The notes below the pieces were generated by a model that saw nothing but the letters and a program-made list of their open reading frames with translations, did no database searches and was not told the origin of the DNA. A stretch of 64,000 nucleotides of DNA from Opitutales bacterium (GTDB lineage: Bacteria; Verrucomicrobiota; Verrucomicrobiia; Opitutales; Seribacteraceae), in the NCBI GenBank assembly GCA_028042835.1, contig JAOFOL010000003.1, positions 22,310 to 86,309 of the forward strand, written 5' to 3'. Positions 1-17,631 of the stretch are shown here, in pieces; position 1 is the first letter of the stretch; every line of letters starts with the position of its first letter. The position numbers and the translations under genes were made by a program.

Positions 1-12
1 ATTTTGGAACTA

Positions 13-642
13 TCAGGTTCCAAACATCCGGTCGCCCGCATCTCCCAAACCGGGCACAATGTATCCCTTCTCGTTAAGTTTTTCATCGAGAGATGCAGTG
101 TAAACCGAAACTTCCGGATGAGCCTCTTGTATCCGGGCTACGCCTTCGGGAGCGGCAAGTAAGCTAAGCAGGCGGACTTCCTTTGCTCCAGCTTCCTTTA
201 GACGGTCGATTGCCGCAACCGAAGAATTCCCCGTCGCAAGCATCGGATCCACCGCAATCACCAACCGGTCTTTCAATTGATCGGGAACCTTGCAGTAGTA
301 TTCAACCGGTTCGAGAGTACCTTCGTCTCGGTACATCCCAACAAAACCGACCCGGGCCGCCGGTATTAATTCGAGGATACCGTCGAGTAAGCCGTTACCG
401 GCTCGCATGATTGAGACAAGGGCTAATTTTTTTCCGGAAAGTAAGGGAGCCCTTGTTCGGCAAACAGGAGTTTCCACAGAAACTTCCTGCAGAGGAAGAT
501 CCCTCGTAATTTCATACGCCAAAAGCATAGAAATTTCCCAGAGTAATTGTCGAAAGGATGAACTTGGGGTTTCCTTTCGGCGCATCAAAGTAAGCTTATG
601 CTGAACCAATGGATGAGTGATAATTGTTAGGTTTTCATTCAT
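13..642 (-). CDS. upp: Uracil phosphoribosyltransferase
   Basis: 209-aa ORF; UPRT-like [30 protein letters not shown] and [18 protein letters not shown]-binding motif; sits next to other pyrimidine-salvage genes. Confidence 0.95.
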   Translation of the reverse strand: MNENLTIITHPLVQHKLTLMRRKETPSSSFRQLLWEISMLLAYEITRDLPLQEVSVETPVCRTRAPLLSGKKLALVSIMRAGNGLLDGILELIPAARVGFVGMYRDEGTLEPVEYYCKVPDQLKDRLVIAVDPMLATGNSSVAAIDRLKEAGAKEVRLLSLLAAPEGVARIQEAHPEVSVYTASLDEKLNEKGYIVPGLGDAGDRMFGT

Positions 643-1955
643 GAGTTTTTTGAAATAGTTTCAATAATCAAAGGTTTTGAGTTTATCGTATTTTGAGAAT
701 AACCGAAAGCCTTGGATAGTAAAACTTGTGCCCGTTCAATGTCCCGATCATTTGAGGAATGAATGCGAAGAAGAGCATCTCCCTTGCTTATTTTCTGACC
801 GATCCTCAAAAAACGATCGAATCCGACTGAGAAATTCAAGGTATCATCGGCCTTTGTACGACCTCCACCCATTTCAATGATGGCCTGCCCGAGCAATCTT
901 CCATCGACACTTTCTAAAAAGCCGGATTCAGGTGATGTAAATTCAACCCATTTTTTAGCCTTGGGTAAGTATTCGTCGTATCTTTCAACAAAATCAGTCG
1001 GTCCACCCAGAGCAGACACCATTCGACCAAAGATCTCGGCCGCTTTTCCTGAGCTCAAAGAATTTACTAGTAATTCCCTGCCCTCCTGTGCATCCTTTAC
1101 TAAATCTGCGGTAACCAGTAAATACGATCCCAGTCTCAGAGTTACTTCAAGCAACCGTTCCTCTCCCGGCTCATTCTTCAAAACTATCAGTGCAGACTTT
1201 ACTTCAAGTGCATTTCCCGCGGAATCGGCCAATGGTTCATTCATATCAGTAAGCAGTGCGGTTGTCCTGCAACCTGCACCATTAGCAACGGAAACCAGAG
1301 ATCGGGCAAGTTCGCGGGCCTGCCCCACATCCTTCATAAAAGCACCACTCCCCACCTTCACATCAAGCACCAGTGCTTCCAGTCCGGCGGCTAGTTTTTT
1401 GGAAAGAATGGAGGAAGTTATCAGATCTATACTCTCCACAGTACCCGTGATGTCGCGGATAGAATATAGTCTTTTATCCGCCGGAGCAATTCCTTCACCT
1501 GCACCGACGATCGCACACCCGACTTCCTTGACAATCCTAGTACAATCATCACTTGTAACTTGGGTTCGGTATCCTGGGATTGCCTCAAGTTTATCCAAGG
1601 TTCCCCCGGTATGCCCAAGTCCACGTCCTGAAATCATCGGTACATAGCCCCCACAGGCAGCAAGCATTGGAGCGAGGACTAAAGATACATTATCCCCAAT
1701 CCCTCCAGTTGAGTGCTTATCGATAACCGGACCAGGTAAATCCCACTCCTGTACATTACCCGAGTCACGCATGGCCAAAGTTAAACCTACCCGTTCATTT
1801 TCGCTCAATCCTGTTAGACATACTGCCATCGCAAAAGCGGCAGCCTGAGCATCGCTGACTGAACCATTGGCAAGTCCGTCAGAAATAATCTTTAATTCAT
1901 TCCTGGATAAAGGAATTTGATCCCTCACCTTAGCCAAGATAAAAGGAATATTCAT
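639..1955 (-). CDS. deoA: Thymidine phosphorylase
   Basis: 438-aa ORF with [50 protein letters not shown] signature. Confidence 0.95.
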   Translation of the reverse strand: MNIPFILAKVRDQIPLSRNELKIISDGLANGSVSDAQAAAFAMAVCLTGLSENERVGLTLAMRDSGNVQEWDLPGPVIDKHSTGGIGDNVSLVLAPMLAACGGYVPMISGRGLGHTGGTLDKLEAIPGYRTQVTSDDCTRIVKEVGCAIVGAGEGIAPADKRLYSIRDITGTVESIDLITSSILSKKLAAGLEALVLDVKVGSGAFMKDVGQARELARSLVSVANGAGCRTTALLTDMNEPLADSAGNALEVKSALIVLKNEPGEERLLEVTLRLGSYLLVTADLVKDAQEGRELLVNSLSSGKAAEIFGRMVSALGGPTDFVERYDEYLPKAKKWVEFTSPESGFLESVDGRLLGQAIIEMGGGRTKADDTLNFSVGFDRFLRIGQKISKGDALLRIHSSNDRDIERAQVLLSKAFGYSQNTINSKPLIIETISKNS

Positions 1956-2347
1956 AAGCCTGCAAGATGTTCGGAACCGAAGGAATCGGGTAGTAAATCA
2001 CCAATCGTTCTTTGAGTCCGTTCGCCTTTGAGATCTGCAAGAATCACGATGGTTTCCGGATTTGAAAATTCGGCAATTTTTTGCCGACAGCCCCCGCAGG
2101 GTGCAATCGGTTGGGTACTATCCGCCACGATACAAATTTCTGATATTTTATTTTCCCCAGCCGCAATCATTGCTGATATTGCACCTGCTTCCGCACATAA
2201 TCCCTGAGGGTAGGCAGCATTTTCCACATTGCATCCGACATATATTTCTCCGCTGGAGCTTCGAAGAGCTGCCCCAACTTTGAAATGAGAATATGGAGCA
2301 TATGCATTTTCCCGAACAGTCCGGGCACTATCAAAAAGTTCGCTCAT
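1952..2347 (-). CDS. cdd: Cytidine deaminase
   Basis: 131-aa ORF with CAEAGAI and PCGGCRQ zinc-binding motifs; overlaps deoA. Confidence 0.95.
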   Translation of the reverse strand: MSELFDSARTVRENAYAPYSHFKVGAALRSSSGEIYVGCNVENAAYPQGLCAEAGAISAMIAAGENKISEICIVADSTQPIAPCGGCRQKIAEFSNPETIVILADLKGERTQRTIGDLLPDSFGSEHLAGL

Positions 2348-2387
2348 TGAATGAAAGTTTGCCCTGCTTATTCGAAAAGATCAAGCC

Positions 2388-3410
2388 TTGCAAGAGAAGC
2401 CAAATATTCCAATGATTGATAGATTCCCTATTTTCATGAGTAAAAGCAGTCCCCCAAATGAACTTTTCCGAAACTCAGGTACCGAGCTAGATCTCGACTG
2501 GGCTCTTTCTGTACAGGCAAACACTTCAGCCATTGAACGCCGCTGCAAAACCCTGCCGGGTAGACGTTCGATCAAGAAAGCCAACCAGGCGGCCTGGCTC
2601 CTCAAAGCCATTACCTGCATTGATCTGACCACCTTATCTGGAGATGACACCGAACAACGGGTACGAAGGTTATGTCAAAAAGCGAAATATCCAGTGCGAA
2701 GAGATTTACTCGAAGCAATGGAGATTGAACCGGGTACGATCCATACTGGTGCCATTTGCGTGTACCATGAAATGGTTCCCGCCGCCGTTTCCGCTCTCGA
2801 AGGAACAAACATTCCAGTCGCAGCAGTATCCACTGGATTCCCTGCCGGTCTTTCTCCCTATGCACTTCGCTTGGCCGAGATTGGGGAGTCCGTAAAGGCA
2901 GGGGCCCAAGAAATTGATATTGTGATTTCGCGTCGTCATGTACTGACCCAAAATTGGCAGGCTCTGTACGATGAAATGAAAGCATTTCGGAAGGCCTGTG
3001 GCGATGCCCATGTCAAAGCAATTTTAGCCACTGGAGAACTGGGAACCCTGCGCAATGTGGCCCGGGCTTCCATGATCTGCATGATGGCGGGTGCAGATTT
3101 TATTAAAACTTCAACCGGGAAGGAAAGTGTAAATGCCACCCTGCCGATCAGTCTGACCATGATCCGGCAAATCCGGGATTATTACGAGAGAACCGGGTAC
3201 CATGTCGGTTACAAACCGGCCGGGGGAATATCCAAGGCAAAAGATTCGCTCACCTATCTTTCTCTAATCAAAGAGGAACTTGGAGATCGATGGCTCCAAC
3301 CTGATCTTTTCCGCTTTGGTGCTTCCAGCCTGCTAGGGGATATCGAACGACAACTAGAACACTTTGTAACCGGGCACTACTCGGCCAATTATCGACACGC
3401 AATCGGATAA
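2388..3410 (+). CDS. deoC: Deoxyribose-phosphate aldolase (true start may be ~2436)
   Basis: ORF with DeoC motifs EIDIVISR, VKAILATGEL, ADFIKTSTGK, GYKPAGGI. Confidence 0.9.
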   Translation: MQEKPNIPMIDRFPIFMSKSSPPNELFRNSGTELDLDWALSVQANTSAIERRCKTLPGRRSIKKANQAAWLLKAITCIDLTTLSGDDTEQRVRRLCQKAKYPVRRDLLEAMEIEPGTIHTGAICVYHEMVPAAVSALEGTNIPVAAVSTGFPAGLSPYALRLAEIGESVKAGAQEIDIVISRRHVLTQNWQALYDEMKAFRKACGDAHVKAILATGELGTLRNVARASMICMMAGADFIKTSTGKESVNATLPISLTMIRQIRDYYERTGYHVGYKPAGGISKAKDSLTYLSLIKEELGDRWLQPDLFRFGASSLLGDIERQLEHFVTGHYSANYRHAIG

Positions 3411-3413
3411 GAA

Positions 3414-5786
3414 ATGAAAGTTAAGGAAATTTTGGAAACAATGGATTATGGAGAGGCACCGGAAAGTGCTGAACAGGCAAAGGAATGGATTGCTAGACAT
3501 TCCGGAAAAATGGGCCTGTATATTAATAATTCGATTGAATGCCCCGACGGACGCGATTCTTTGGAAAGCAGGAACCCTGCTAACGGAGAACTCCTAGCCC
3601 ATGTCTGTCAGGCAGACAGTGATGATATTGACCGGGCAGTACATGCCGCCCGTAAAGCGCAACCGGAATGGGAAGGAATCGGCGGTCCGGCACGGGCGAA
3701 ATATCTCTACGCCCTTGCCCGTCTGGTTCAGAAACATTCGCGCCTCCTGGCCGTTCTTGAAACCCTGGACAACGGAAAACCAATCCGGGAAAGCCGGGAT
3801 ATCGATATCCCCCTGGTCGCCCGTCATTTTTATTATCATGCCGGAGCCGCCCAGTTAATGGAAAAGGAAATGCCCGACCAGCAGGCACTGGGCGTGGCCG
3901 GCCAGGTCATTCCATGGAATTTCCCACTGCTGATGCTGGCGTGGAAAATTGCTCCCGCCATTGCCATGGGTAACACGGTGGTTCTAAAACCGGCGGAATA
4001 TACCTCCCTGTCCGCACTTCTCTTTGCAGAAATTTGTATCGAAGCTGGTCTACCCGCTGGTGTGGTCAATCTCGTTACCGGGGACGGACGGGTTGGAGAA
4101 ATGCTCGTGACTCATGAAGGCATTGATAAAGTTGCTTTTACCGGGTCAACCGAGATCGGTCGTAACATCCGTCAGGCTATTGCCGGACAGGGCAAGGAAC
4201 TCACTCTCGAACTCGGAGGCAAATCCCCTTACATCGTATTCGACGATGCCGATCTTGACAGTGCGGTGGAAGGATTAGTCGATGCAATCTGGTTTAATCA
4301 GGGACAGGTATGCTGTGCCGGATCCCGCCTTTTTGTGCAGGAAGGAATCGCGGAAATATTTCATAGAAAACTCAGGGCACGAATGGATAAATTGCGCATC
4401 GGGGACCCGATGGACAAATCCATAGATGTGGGAGCCATCGTCGATCCAAGCCAGCTCGAATCCATCACCTGTATTGTAGAGGAAGGATTAAAGGAAGGCG
4501 GTGTACGACACACCTGCCCAGCTAAGCTACCGGAGACTGGTTGTTTTTATCCGCCCACACTCATCACCGAAGTGGACCCCGCATGTCAACTCATGCAGGA
4601 GGAAATTTTTGGCCCCGTTTTAGTGGGGACCACCTTCCGCACACCCGCAGAAGCGGTGGCTCTGGCCAATAATACCCGTTATGGCCTGGCCGCATCCATC
4701 TGGACCGAAAATATCAATCTCGCCCTCGATATTGCCCCCAAAGTGATCTGCGGAGTGGCCTGGATTAATTCAACCAATCAATTTGACGCCGCCGCTGGAT
4801 TTGGCGGAAGACGGGAAAGTGGATTTGGCCGAGAAGGCGGTAGGGAAGGACTTTTCGCCTACACCCGTTCGAAAAATGCCCCCACGAATGAACTGGCTGA
4901 AGTGAAGGCTCTCCCAGGTAAGTCCGAACCGGTGGGTGCAGAAATTGACCGTACCGCCAAGCTCTTCATTGGGGGCAAGCAAGCCCGTCCGGACAGTGGA
5001 TATTCCACCCCGGTCTTTTCCACCGAAGGAAAACTGCTCGCCCAAGTCGGACAGGGAAACCGTAAGGATATCCGCAATGCAGTGGAAGCGGCAGCCGGTG
5101 CCAAAGGATGGGGAAAATCCACCGCCCATCTGCGTGCTCAGATTCTTTATTATCTCGGGGAAAATCTTTCCGCCCGTAAAAACGAGTTTGCCGAACGCAT
5201 TCTTAGTATGACCGGATGCGAACTAGAAACAGCCGAACTGGAAGTGAACAGTTCCATCGACCGATTATTTACTTATGCTGCATGGGCGGATAAATATGAC
5301 GGAGCTGCCCACGGCGTTCCTATCCGTGGAGTCGCTCTGGCGATGAACGAACCGGTAGGAGTGATTGGAATGATCTGTCCGGACGAGTCCCCCCTGCTTG
5401 GATTAATCTCACTCCTCGCCCCTGCGCTTGCTATGGGCAACACCTGTGTGGTGGTTCCTTCTGAACCCTTTCCCCTATCCGCCACCGACCTCTATCAGGT
5501 ATTTGAAACTTCAGATTTACCGGCAGGCGTGGTTAATCTGGTCACCGCAAAACATGCTGAAGTCGCCGAAACCCTCGCCGGGCATATGGAGATCGATTCC
5601 CAATGGTATTTTGGATCGGGCGGACTCTCCCCCTTAATTGAAAAAGCCTCCGCGGGGAACCTCAAGCGGACCTGGGTAAATCAGGGAAAATCAATCGACT
5701 GGAATGATTCCCGGCAGGCCGAAGGAAAAATGTTTCTCCGCCAAGCAACCGAAGTGAAAAATATCTGGATTCCCTATGGCGAATAA
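3414..5786 (+). CDS. Tandem-domain (ALDH16-like) aldehyde dehydrogenase
   Basis: 790 aa: complete ALDH domain (FTGSTEIGR, ELGGKSPYIVFDDAD, NQGQVCCAGSRLF) followed by a second, degenerate ALDH domain without an obvious catalytic Cys motif. Confidence 0.85.
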   Translation: MKVKEILETMDYGEAPESAEQAKEWIARHSGKMGLYINNSIECPDGRDSLESRNPANGELLAHVCQADSDDIDRAVHAARKAQPEWEGIGGPARAKYLYALARLVQKHSRLLAVLETLDNGKPIRESRDIDIPLVARHFYYHAGAAQLMEKEMPDQQALGVAGQVIPWNFPLLMLAWKIAPAIAMGNTVVLKPAEYTSLSALLFAEICIEAGLPAGVVNLVTGDGRVGEMLVTHEGIDKVAFTGSTEIGRNIRQAIAGQGKELTLELGGKSPYIVFDDADLDSAVEGLVDAIWFNQGQVCCAGSRLFVQEGIAEIFHRKLRARMDKLRIGDPMDKSIDVGAIVDPSQLESITCIVEEGLKEGGVRHTCPAKLPETGCFYPPTLITEVDPACQLMQEEIFGPVLVGTTFRTPAEAVALANNTRYGLAASIWTENINLALDIAPKVICGVAWINSTNQFDAAAGFGGRRESGFGREGGREGLFAYTRSKNAPTNELAEVKALPGKSEPVGAEIDRTAKLFIGGKQARPDSGYSTPVFSTEGKLLAQVGQGNRKDIRNAVEAAAGAKGWGKSTAHLRAQILYYLGENLSARKNEFAERILSMTGCELETAELEVNSSIDRLFTYAAWADKYDGAAHGVPIRGVALAMNEPVGVIGMICPDESPLLGLISLLAPALAMGNTCVVVPSEPFPLSATDLYQVFETSDLPAGVVNLVTAKHAEVAETLAGHMEIDSQWYFGSGGLSPLIEKASAGNLKRTWVNQGKSIDWNDSRQAEGKMFLRQATEVKNIWIPYGE

Positions 5787-5895
5787 ATTCTTACGAATTT
5801 TAAATTTTTTCTAAGAAAATGAATCCTCGTTCGTCCTAATGCGAACGATCAAATGATTCCACCCGCTTTCTTTCCTTCCTCACATTAAAACTCAT

Positions 5896-12408
<6,513 letters not shown>

Positions 12409-12413
12409 ATCAC

Positions 12414-12543
12414 TTTGTCATTGCGAGGAGGACGACAGTCCGACGCGGCAATCCATCGTGTCTCGGTGAAAGTGAACGCATTTGTCTCTTCGCTTACTGG
12501 TTCACAGTGGATCGCCACGGACTTACGCCCTCGCGATGACAAA
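12414..12543 (+). repeat. REP/MITE-like ~130-bp element, copy A
   Basis: TTTGTCATTGCGAGGAGG...GACGCGGCAATCCATCGTGTCTCGG...GGATCGCCACGG...CCCTCGCGATGACAAA; imperfect terminal inverted repeats; other copies at 14.0, 45.1-45.6, 47.6 and 50.9-51.2 kb. Confidence 0.9.
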
Positions 12544-12592
12544 TAATCAGATGATCTAAGTACTTTCCCGCGTAGGAAATTCCTTCGCTTAC

Positions 12593-13954
12593 TTATGACT
12601 TTTTCAAGCCCGCAAAATACTTTTTGGCCGCCTCATTCACTCGAGGAGCCAGTAAAATACTTGATAAAATCGTGGGAATTGCCATCAGGCCAAAGGCAAT
12701 ATCCAAAAAATTGATAATCTCCGCCATGGTGGCAACAGCAGAGACGATAATGGTGAGCAAATAAAAGCCAAGCATGGGCAAACGGGCCTTTTGTCCAAAA
12801 AGAAAACATCCACATTTAACCACATAATAGGAAAATCCGAGCATCGATGAAAAGCTCAGACACAGCACTCCGGCAAGAAGCAGGTAGGGCCCAACTCCGG
12901 GAAGGGCATGCTCAAAGGCCTGCGTGGTTAGGAGCACACCATCCCCCTCGCCTGATCTCCACACATCCGTAACCATCAGGACCAGTCCGGTGAGGGTGCA
13001 CATAAATAAAGTATCAATCACGGGACCCCACATCGCGACCAAGCCCTCACGAATGGGTTCCTTGGTTTTGGCAGCTCCATGAGCCATCGCCTCCGTACCC
13101 ATTCCGGCCTCGTTGGAAAAAGCGGCCCGGCGCACCCCGGTGACAATCACCATACCCAAAGCACCCCCAGCCACTGCCTGTCCGGTGAACGCATCAGATA
13201 AAATCAAACTAAGAGACGGTAAAATACGGTCGGCATGAAGTAAAATAATCACCAGTGAGGTTCCTCCGTAGAGCAGAACCATTCCAGGTACAAGCCTGGC
13301 GGCAAAGGCTCCAATTCGCTTGATTCCCCCGACCACCACCATTCCAACAAGAACCGCAAGTAACAGACCGAATAAAGCATTTCCTGTCTGCACGGTCTCC
13401 TCAGTCCCCACAAACCAGCCCTGTGGTTCGAAGAACATCGAACGTACAATTTGGGTCAGTTGATTTGATTGCAGAAGAGGCAAACAGCCAAACATGCCAC
13501 ATGCTGCAAAAAAGACCGCCACTGGTTGCCACTTCTTTCCCAGTCCTTCCTGAATAAAATACATCGGTCCGCCCTGAACCACGCCATTATCATCCTTTCC
13601 CCGGTACATTACTGCCAAGGAACAGGTGTAGAATTTTGTAGCCATCCCCAGTAACGCACATACCCACATCCAAAATAAAGCTCCCGGTCCACCCTGGGCA
13701 ATGGCCACCGCCACACCGGCCACATTACCCATCCCCACCGTGCCAGACAAGGCACTGCAGAGTGCCCGAAAATGACTGACCTCGCCTGGGGCATCCTTTT
13801 CCTGATGCTTCCCAAAGAGCAGTTGGAGGCCATGCCCGAGATAACGGAAAGGAGAAAAGCGGGAAAAAAGGGCAAAAAATCCTCCGCCACCCAAAAGAAT
13901 GAAGAGAAGGTTGCCCCAAAGCCAACCAGAGAACGATGATAAAAATTCGGCCAT
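12593..13954 (-). CDS. Alanine/sodium symporter (AGCS) family protein
   Basis: 453 aa; multi-TM; ALSGTVGMGNVAGVAVAIAQGGPGALFWMW and FSNEAGMGTEAMAHGAAKT motifs. Confidence 0.92.
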   Translation of the reverse strand: MAEFLSSFSGWLWGNLLFILLGGGGFFALFSRFSPFRYLGHGLQLLFGKHQEKDAPGEVSHFRALCSALSGTVGMGNVAGVAVAIAQGGPGALFWMWVCALLGMATKFYTCSLAVMYRGKDDNGVVQGGPMYFIQEGLGKKWQPVAVFFAACGMFGCLPLLQSNQLTQIVRSMFFEPQGWFVGTEETVQTGNALFGLLLAVLVGMVVVGGIKRIGAFAARLVPGMVLLYGGTSLVIILLHADRILPSLSLILSDAFTGQAVAGGALGMVIVTGVRRAAFSNEAGMGTEAMAHGAAKTKEPIREGLVAMWGPVIDTLFMCTLTGLVLMVTDVWRSGEGDGVLLTTQAFEHALPGVGPYLLLAGVLCLSFSSMLGFSYYVVKCGCFLFGQKARLPMLGFYLLTIIVSAVATMAEIINFLDIAFGLMAIPTILSSILLAPRVNEAAKKYFAGLKKS

Positions 13955-14009
13955 TTCCCTTTCTAAGTTGCAGGAAATGACCAGTGGGTCACGCTCGAAA
14001 TGGAGTTTT

Positions 14010-14063
14010 CTCTTTGATTACTGACTCAGAGAGGATCGCCACGGGCTTCGCCCTCGCGATGAC
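14010..14063 (+). repeat. REP/MITE-like element, right-half copy B
   Basis: ggatcgccacgggcttcgccctcgcgatgacaa matches the 3' half of the ~130-bp repeat. Confidence 0.75.
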
Positions 14064-14190
14064 AAGGGTGAAGGTAAGAGAACGGTGGGTCGACCAGCAG
14101 AGATCTTACTCTTTCGATTATTCGAAATTTCGTTCCTCATCCATCATTTCATGCTTGTGAGGACACTGAAGTCCGCTTGAATGATGGAAT

Positions 14191-14583
14191 ATGATCGCAC
14201 CCATTGAAAAACAAGGTCCTAAAAATGTATTAGGGGAGACACTCGTTCCCTGTTGTAATGAACTTAGTACCGGATGGTACCGAAACGGTACTTGTGAAAC
14301 CGATGCAAATGATGGGGGCAGGCATGTAATCTGTGCCCACATGACCGAAGAATTTCTTTCTTTCAGCAAAGCAATGGGTAATGATTTATCCACCCCAATG
14401 CCTCAATATAATTTTCCAGGTCTCAAAGAGGGCGATTGCTGGTGCCTATGTGCTGCCCGTTGGCAGGAAGCATTGGAGTCTGGCGTGGCACCTAAAGTTA
14501 AATTGGCGGCCTGTGAGGAATCTGCACTCGAAGTAGTAAGCCTCGAAGATCTTAAAGCTCATCAGATAAAAGAATCGGAATAA
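14191..14583 (+). CDS. DUF2237 family protein
   Basis: NVLGETLVPCCNELSTGWYRNGTC...GRHVICAHMTEEFL...GDCWCLCAARWQEAL. Confidence 0.85.
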   Translation: MIAPIEKQGPKNVLGETLVPCCNELSTGWYRNGTCETDANDGGRHVICAHMTEEFLSFSKAMGNDLSTPMPQYNFPGLKEGDCWCLCAARWQEALESGVAPKVKLAACEESALEVVSLEDLKAHQIKESE

Positions 14584-15064
14584 ACATAGCCCCCGTTACT
14601 GGAAACGAGGGAATGATTGATTTACGATGTGATCGCGATTCTCTGGCTCATATTCATGAAGGTTACCCTTGGCTTCCCACTGCCAACTCCATTCATTGGG
14701 TGCCCATTAGTTCCAATGGAATCAACCAACCCGAAACAGAACTAATCCGCAAAACGGTCTACAATCACCAGTCCGCCCTGCTCGATTTGACGGAGAGCGT
14801 TCAAAACAGCCATTCCCCCGAGTGCGGGTTAAAAGAAAGCATGGCCAAGGTTCGTTTTGTTCGGTCCGTGTTTGCCTCACACTTAGTAAATTGACAATCC
14901 ATTGGATTTCCCCTGCAAATGAGAAAGCATCCTTTATCGGCCCTGTAAGAAAACTTTTTATCTTACAATTTCTTGCTTATTTAGCAAAAGATTACAAAAA
15001 ATCAATTGCGGTGATCGCCTTCTTTCATCAGAAACAGACAATCTATTGGGATGGAAATTAAGTA

Positions 15065-15622
15065 ATGCCGACGATCGAAAAAGACTTGTGGTACAAAATC
15101 AGGGATGGAGACTCCTCCGCTTTTGGTGAGCTGTATGATGGATTCGCCGGTGCAATGTTCTCTCTTTCACTAGAAATTCTCGGCGACCGATGGGAAGCCG
15201 AAGAGGTCATTCAGGATATCTTTGCTTTTTTATGGAGAAAGCCGGAATCCTATGCCCCTGACAAAGGGAAATTTACCAGTTGGCTTTTAGTACTAACCCG
15301 TAACCGCAGCATTGATCGTTTCCGTTCACGTAAAAGAAGACTCGATCGGGGGGAATCCGATGAAATTCTTTCCGGAAGGGAAGATCAGAATGCTGCAGAT
15401 GGTGCGGTGGAAGCAACCGCAAGCGATGAACGTAACTATTTACGCCAAGCCTTCGCGAAACTACCACCCGAGCAAAGTAAGGTCTTAGAACTGTCTTATT
15501 TTCGTGGTCTTAATCATGAAGAGATTTCGAAAGTGCTCGAACTCTCCCTGGGTACTGTAAAATCAAGGATCCGCTTGGGAATTGAAAAGTTACGTCATAC
15601 ATTATCCACTTTACGAACATGA
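15065..15622 (+). CDS. ECF-type RNA polymerase sigma factor
   Basis: 185 aa; region 2 (EEVIQDIFAFLWRKP, RNRSIDRFRSRKRR) and region 4 (LPPEQSKVLELSYFRGLNHEEISKVLELSLGTVKSRIRLGIEKLR). Confidence 0.92.
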   Translation: MPTIEKDLWYKIRDGDSSAFGELYDGFAGAMFSLSLEILGDRWEAEEVIQDIFAFLWRKPESYAPDKGKFTSWLLVLTRNRSIDRFRSRKRRLDRGESDEILSGREDQNAADGAVEATASDERNYLRQAFAKLPPEQSKVLELSYFRGLNHEEISKVLELSLGTVKSRIRLGIEKLRHTLSTLRT

Positions 15623-15717
15623 TCTTCCTTGCTAATGAAACCTTTAATTACCTTACATAGCCCAAAACTCTCCTGCTAAGCTTGTGATGCCCTTTAACCT
15701 CACTATTATGTTTTTCG

Positions 15718-16918
15718 TTGGAATCTCTTAAACAACAAGCTCTCGATTACACCCTAGGTGTTTTACCCAAAGAAGAATCTCTCCTCTTTGAAGCTCAACT
15801 TGAAAAAGATGATGATGCACAAATGTACCTGGTCGAAGCTCAGGAAGATTGTGCCAATCTTTCCCTGACCGCCAATCCGGCAACCTTGGGAAATGAAGTC
15901 CGTACCCGGGTCATGGAATATTGTGAACCCCACATGGATTTCGAACCATTTTTAAACTGCATGGAGATGGAACGGTTGCGTAGCAGTTTTTCTCCTTCTG
16001 AAAACCGATACCAAGGGGGGGGGGCTTTCGGTCGATCTTAGTGATATTCAAGTAGGGGCGATCAAGGATAATGTACGGACAAATTACGACAATCTCCTAC
16101 AGCTTCTTCCTCTACTCTCAGGAAAATCGAAAGCAGCAGCTGGTGAGTTTTCTGAGCTTCAAAAAACTCTCCGGTCCACTCCCTCCTTCAATTCGGGCAT
16201 CGAACGTGTCTTGGATCATGATCTTTCGAGCGAAGACCCGGCCACTCGTTCAGTCCTGCGGACGACTTTAGCCACTCTGCCCTCGCTCTCCTTTTTCTCT
16301 GACCGTCTGCGTGAAGATCAGGCAAATCTCGCGGACACCCGCAGGCTATTTTATTTGTGTCGGGACCAACTCAAAATCATGCGGGCTTCTTTTAAAGATC
16401 TCGACCCTGACCGACTGGTAGATGATGAAAAGTTGCGCCTGCATGGAGCCGGGCTTCTCCAAACTAAATGGTGGGGAGCCGAGCATGCTTATTTTTCCTC
16501 AAAAGGTCAGGTGAAATGCGGACATTTCTTTGATGGGCCCGTCACCGAGAGATGCGTAGAATTTGCGGAATATGATGCAAATATGTATTGCCTGGCCAAT
16601 TTACTCGCACCCCGTTCATCGACTGGAGACTTTCATATGGAGTTGATGAAAGATGCGATTCCCGGAGCCACCCTTGCTGTGGCCACTGCCAAAATGTCAG
16701 AGTCAAGTTTTCAATCCATGAAATTCATAACTGGAAACATCTCTGACGTTTCTGGCTCGTTTAAGCAGGACCATTTCCTTTGGAAACTGATTGAAGACTC
16801 CATGGTCCGGGGTCATCAATCTGACCATCTTGGTGAACTTATGGAAAAGAAAGTTTTCGGGGCTAACCGTCTCGGGGATCAGGTCTACCTGTGGTTTGCC
16901 TGGCCCGCCATTACATAA
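15718..16918 (+). pseudogene. Putative anti-sigma factor gene interrupted by a frameshift at a G10 tract
   Basis: ORF 15718-16041 (TTG start, MESLKQQALDYTLGVLPKEES) runs into g(10) at 16015-16024 and stops at 16039. The +1 frame is open from the tract (LSVDLSDIQVGAIKDNVRTN...) through ORF 16211-16918. With 9 G instead of 10 the reading is continuous. Downstream of the ECF sigma gene. Confidence 0.7.
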
Positions 16919-17631
16919 GCCCACTGCGGGGCAGAGGCTTCCACCGAAAATCCTTTGCAATAATGGGCAACCGCCGGTGCCACCAAAGGCTCCGGCATTC
17001 CCTGAGATTGAAAAAGCTCTCCTGCATAGGAAGCGTTATCCAGCCTGAATCCATCGTACGGACGATGTCTGACTTCTGCCGAGCTCAGATTATTATGCAA
17101 GCTACGTTGGGCCCAGAAACGGTACCGTTCCAACAAAAAGCGGTCCAGAGGATCCTTCGCCGGGTGACTTGTTTTGGAGATATTTTTTATCTGACCTTCC
17201 AAACGGGACGGAACCTTGCTGGAAATCGAACGGGTGCATGAATTGTATACAAGAGATTTCCCTATCTTGCTGTGGGAAATAGATGCAAACCGGTAATTTA
17301 AACCATAGAGCATCTTGGCTCCTGCAACGGCAAACAGATCTGTTGAATCAAGTGAATGGAACCAAACGCCTTTCTTGCCCTCGGCGTTACGGACATAAGT
17401 TCGTAGGTTAACCTCGTTAAAACTCCCCCACGGTATCCAACGGGCAGGACGGATTCGCAGTCCCGACAAATGAAACCCGACAACACTTGCCCAGGGTTCC
17501 CCTTTATAAAGATCAAGTTCCAAATCATCCGGAATGGTCGGCCGTAGAATCTCAGCCGGCAAAGGCCAATGTAATAAGAGGAGGTCTCCCCAGTGCTGAG
17601 ACATGAAGGTATCCAAAAATGACCGAATCAT
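16885..17631 (-). CDS. DUF2071 family protein
   Basis: 248 aa; QHWGDLLLLHWPLPAEILRPTIPDDLELDLYKGEPWASVVGFHLSGLRIRP. Confidence 0.85.
   Translation of the reverse strand: MIRSFLDTFMSQHWGDLLLLHWPLPAEILRPTIPDDLELDLYKGEPWASVVGFHLSGLRIRPARWIPWGSFNEVNLRTYVRNAEGKKGVWFHSLDSTDLFAVAGAKMLYGLNYRFASISHSKIGKSLVYNSCTRSISSKVPSRLEGQIKNISKTSHPAKDPLDRFLLERYRFWAQRSLHNNLSSAEVRHRPYDGFRLDNASYAGELFQSQGMPEPLVAPAVAHYCKGFSVEASAPQWAYVMAGQANHR

Noticed and set aside
877-1647. 256-aa plus-strand ORF antisense to deoA
   Set aside because: Serine-rich shadow ORF opposite a strongly conserved gene.
14613-14894. 93-aa ORF downstream of the DUF2237 gene
   Set aside because: No recognisable motif and no strong start context; too weak to report as a CDS.
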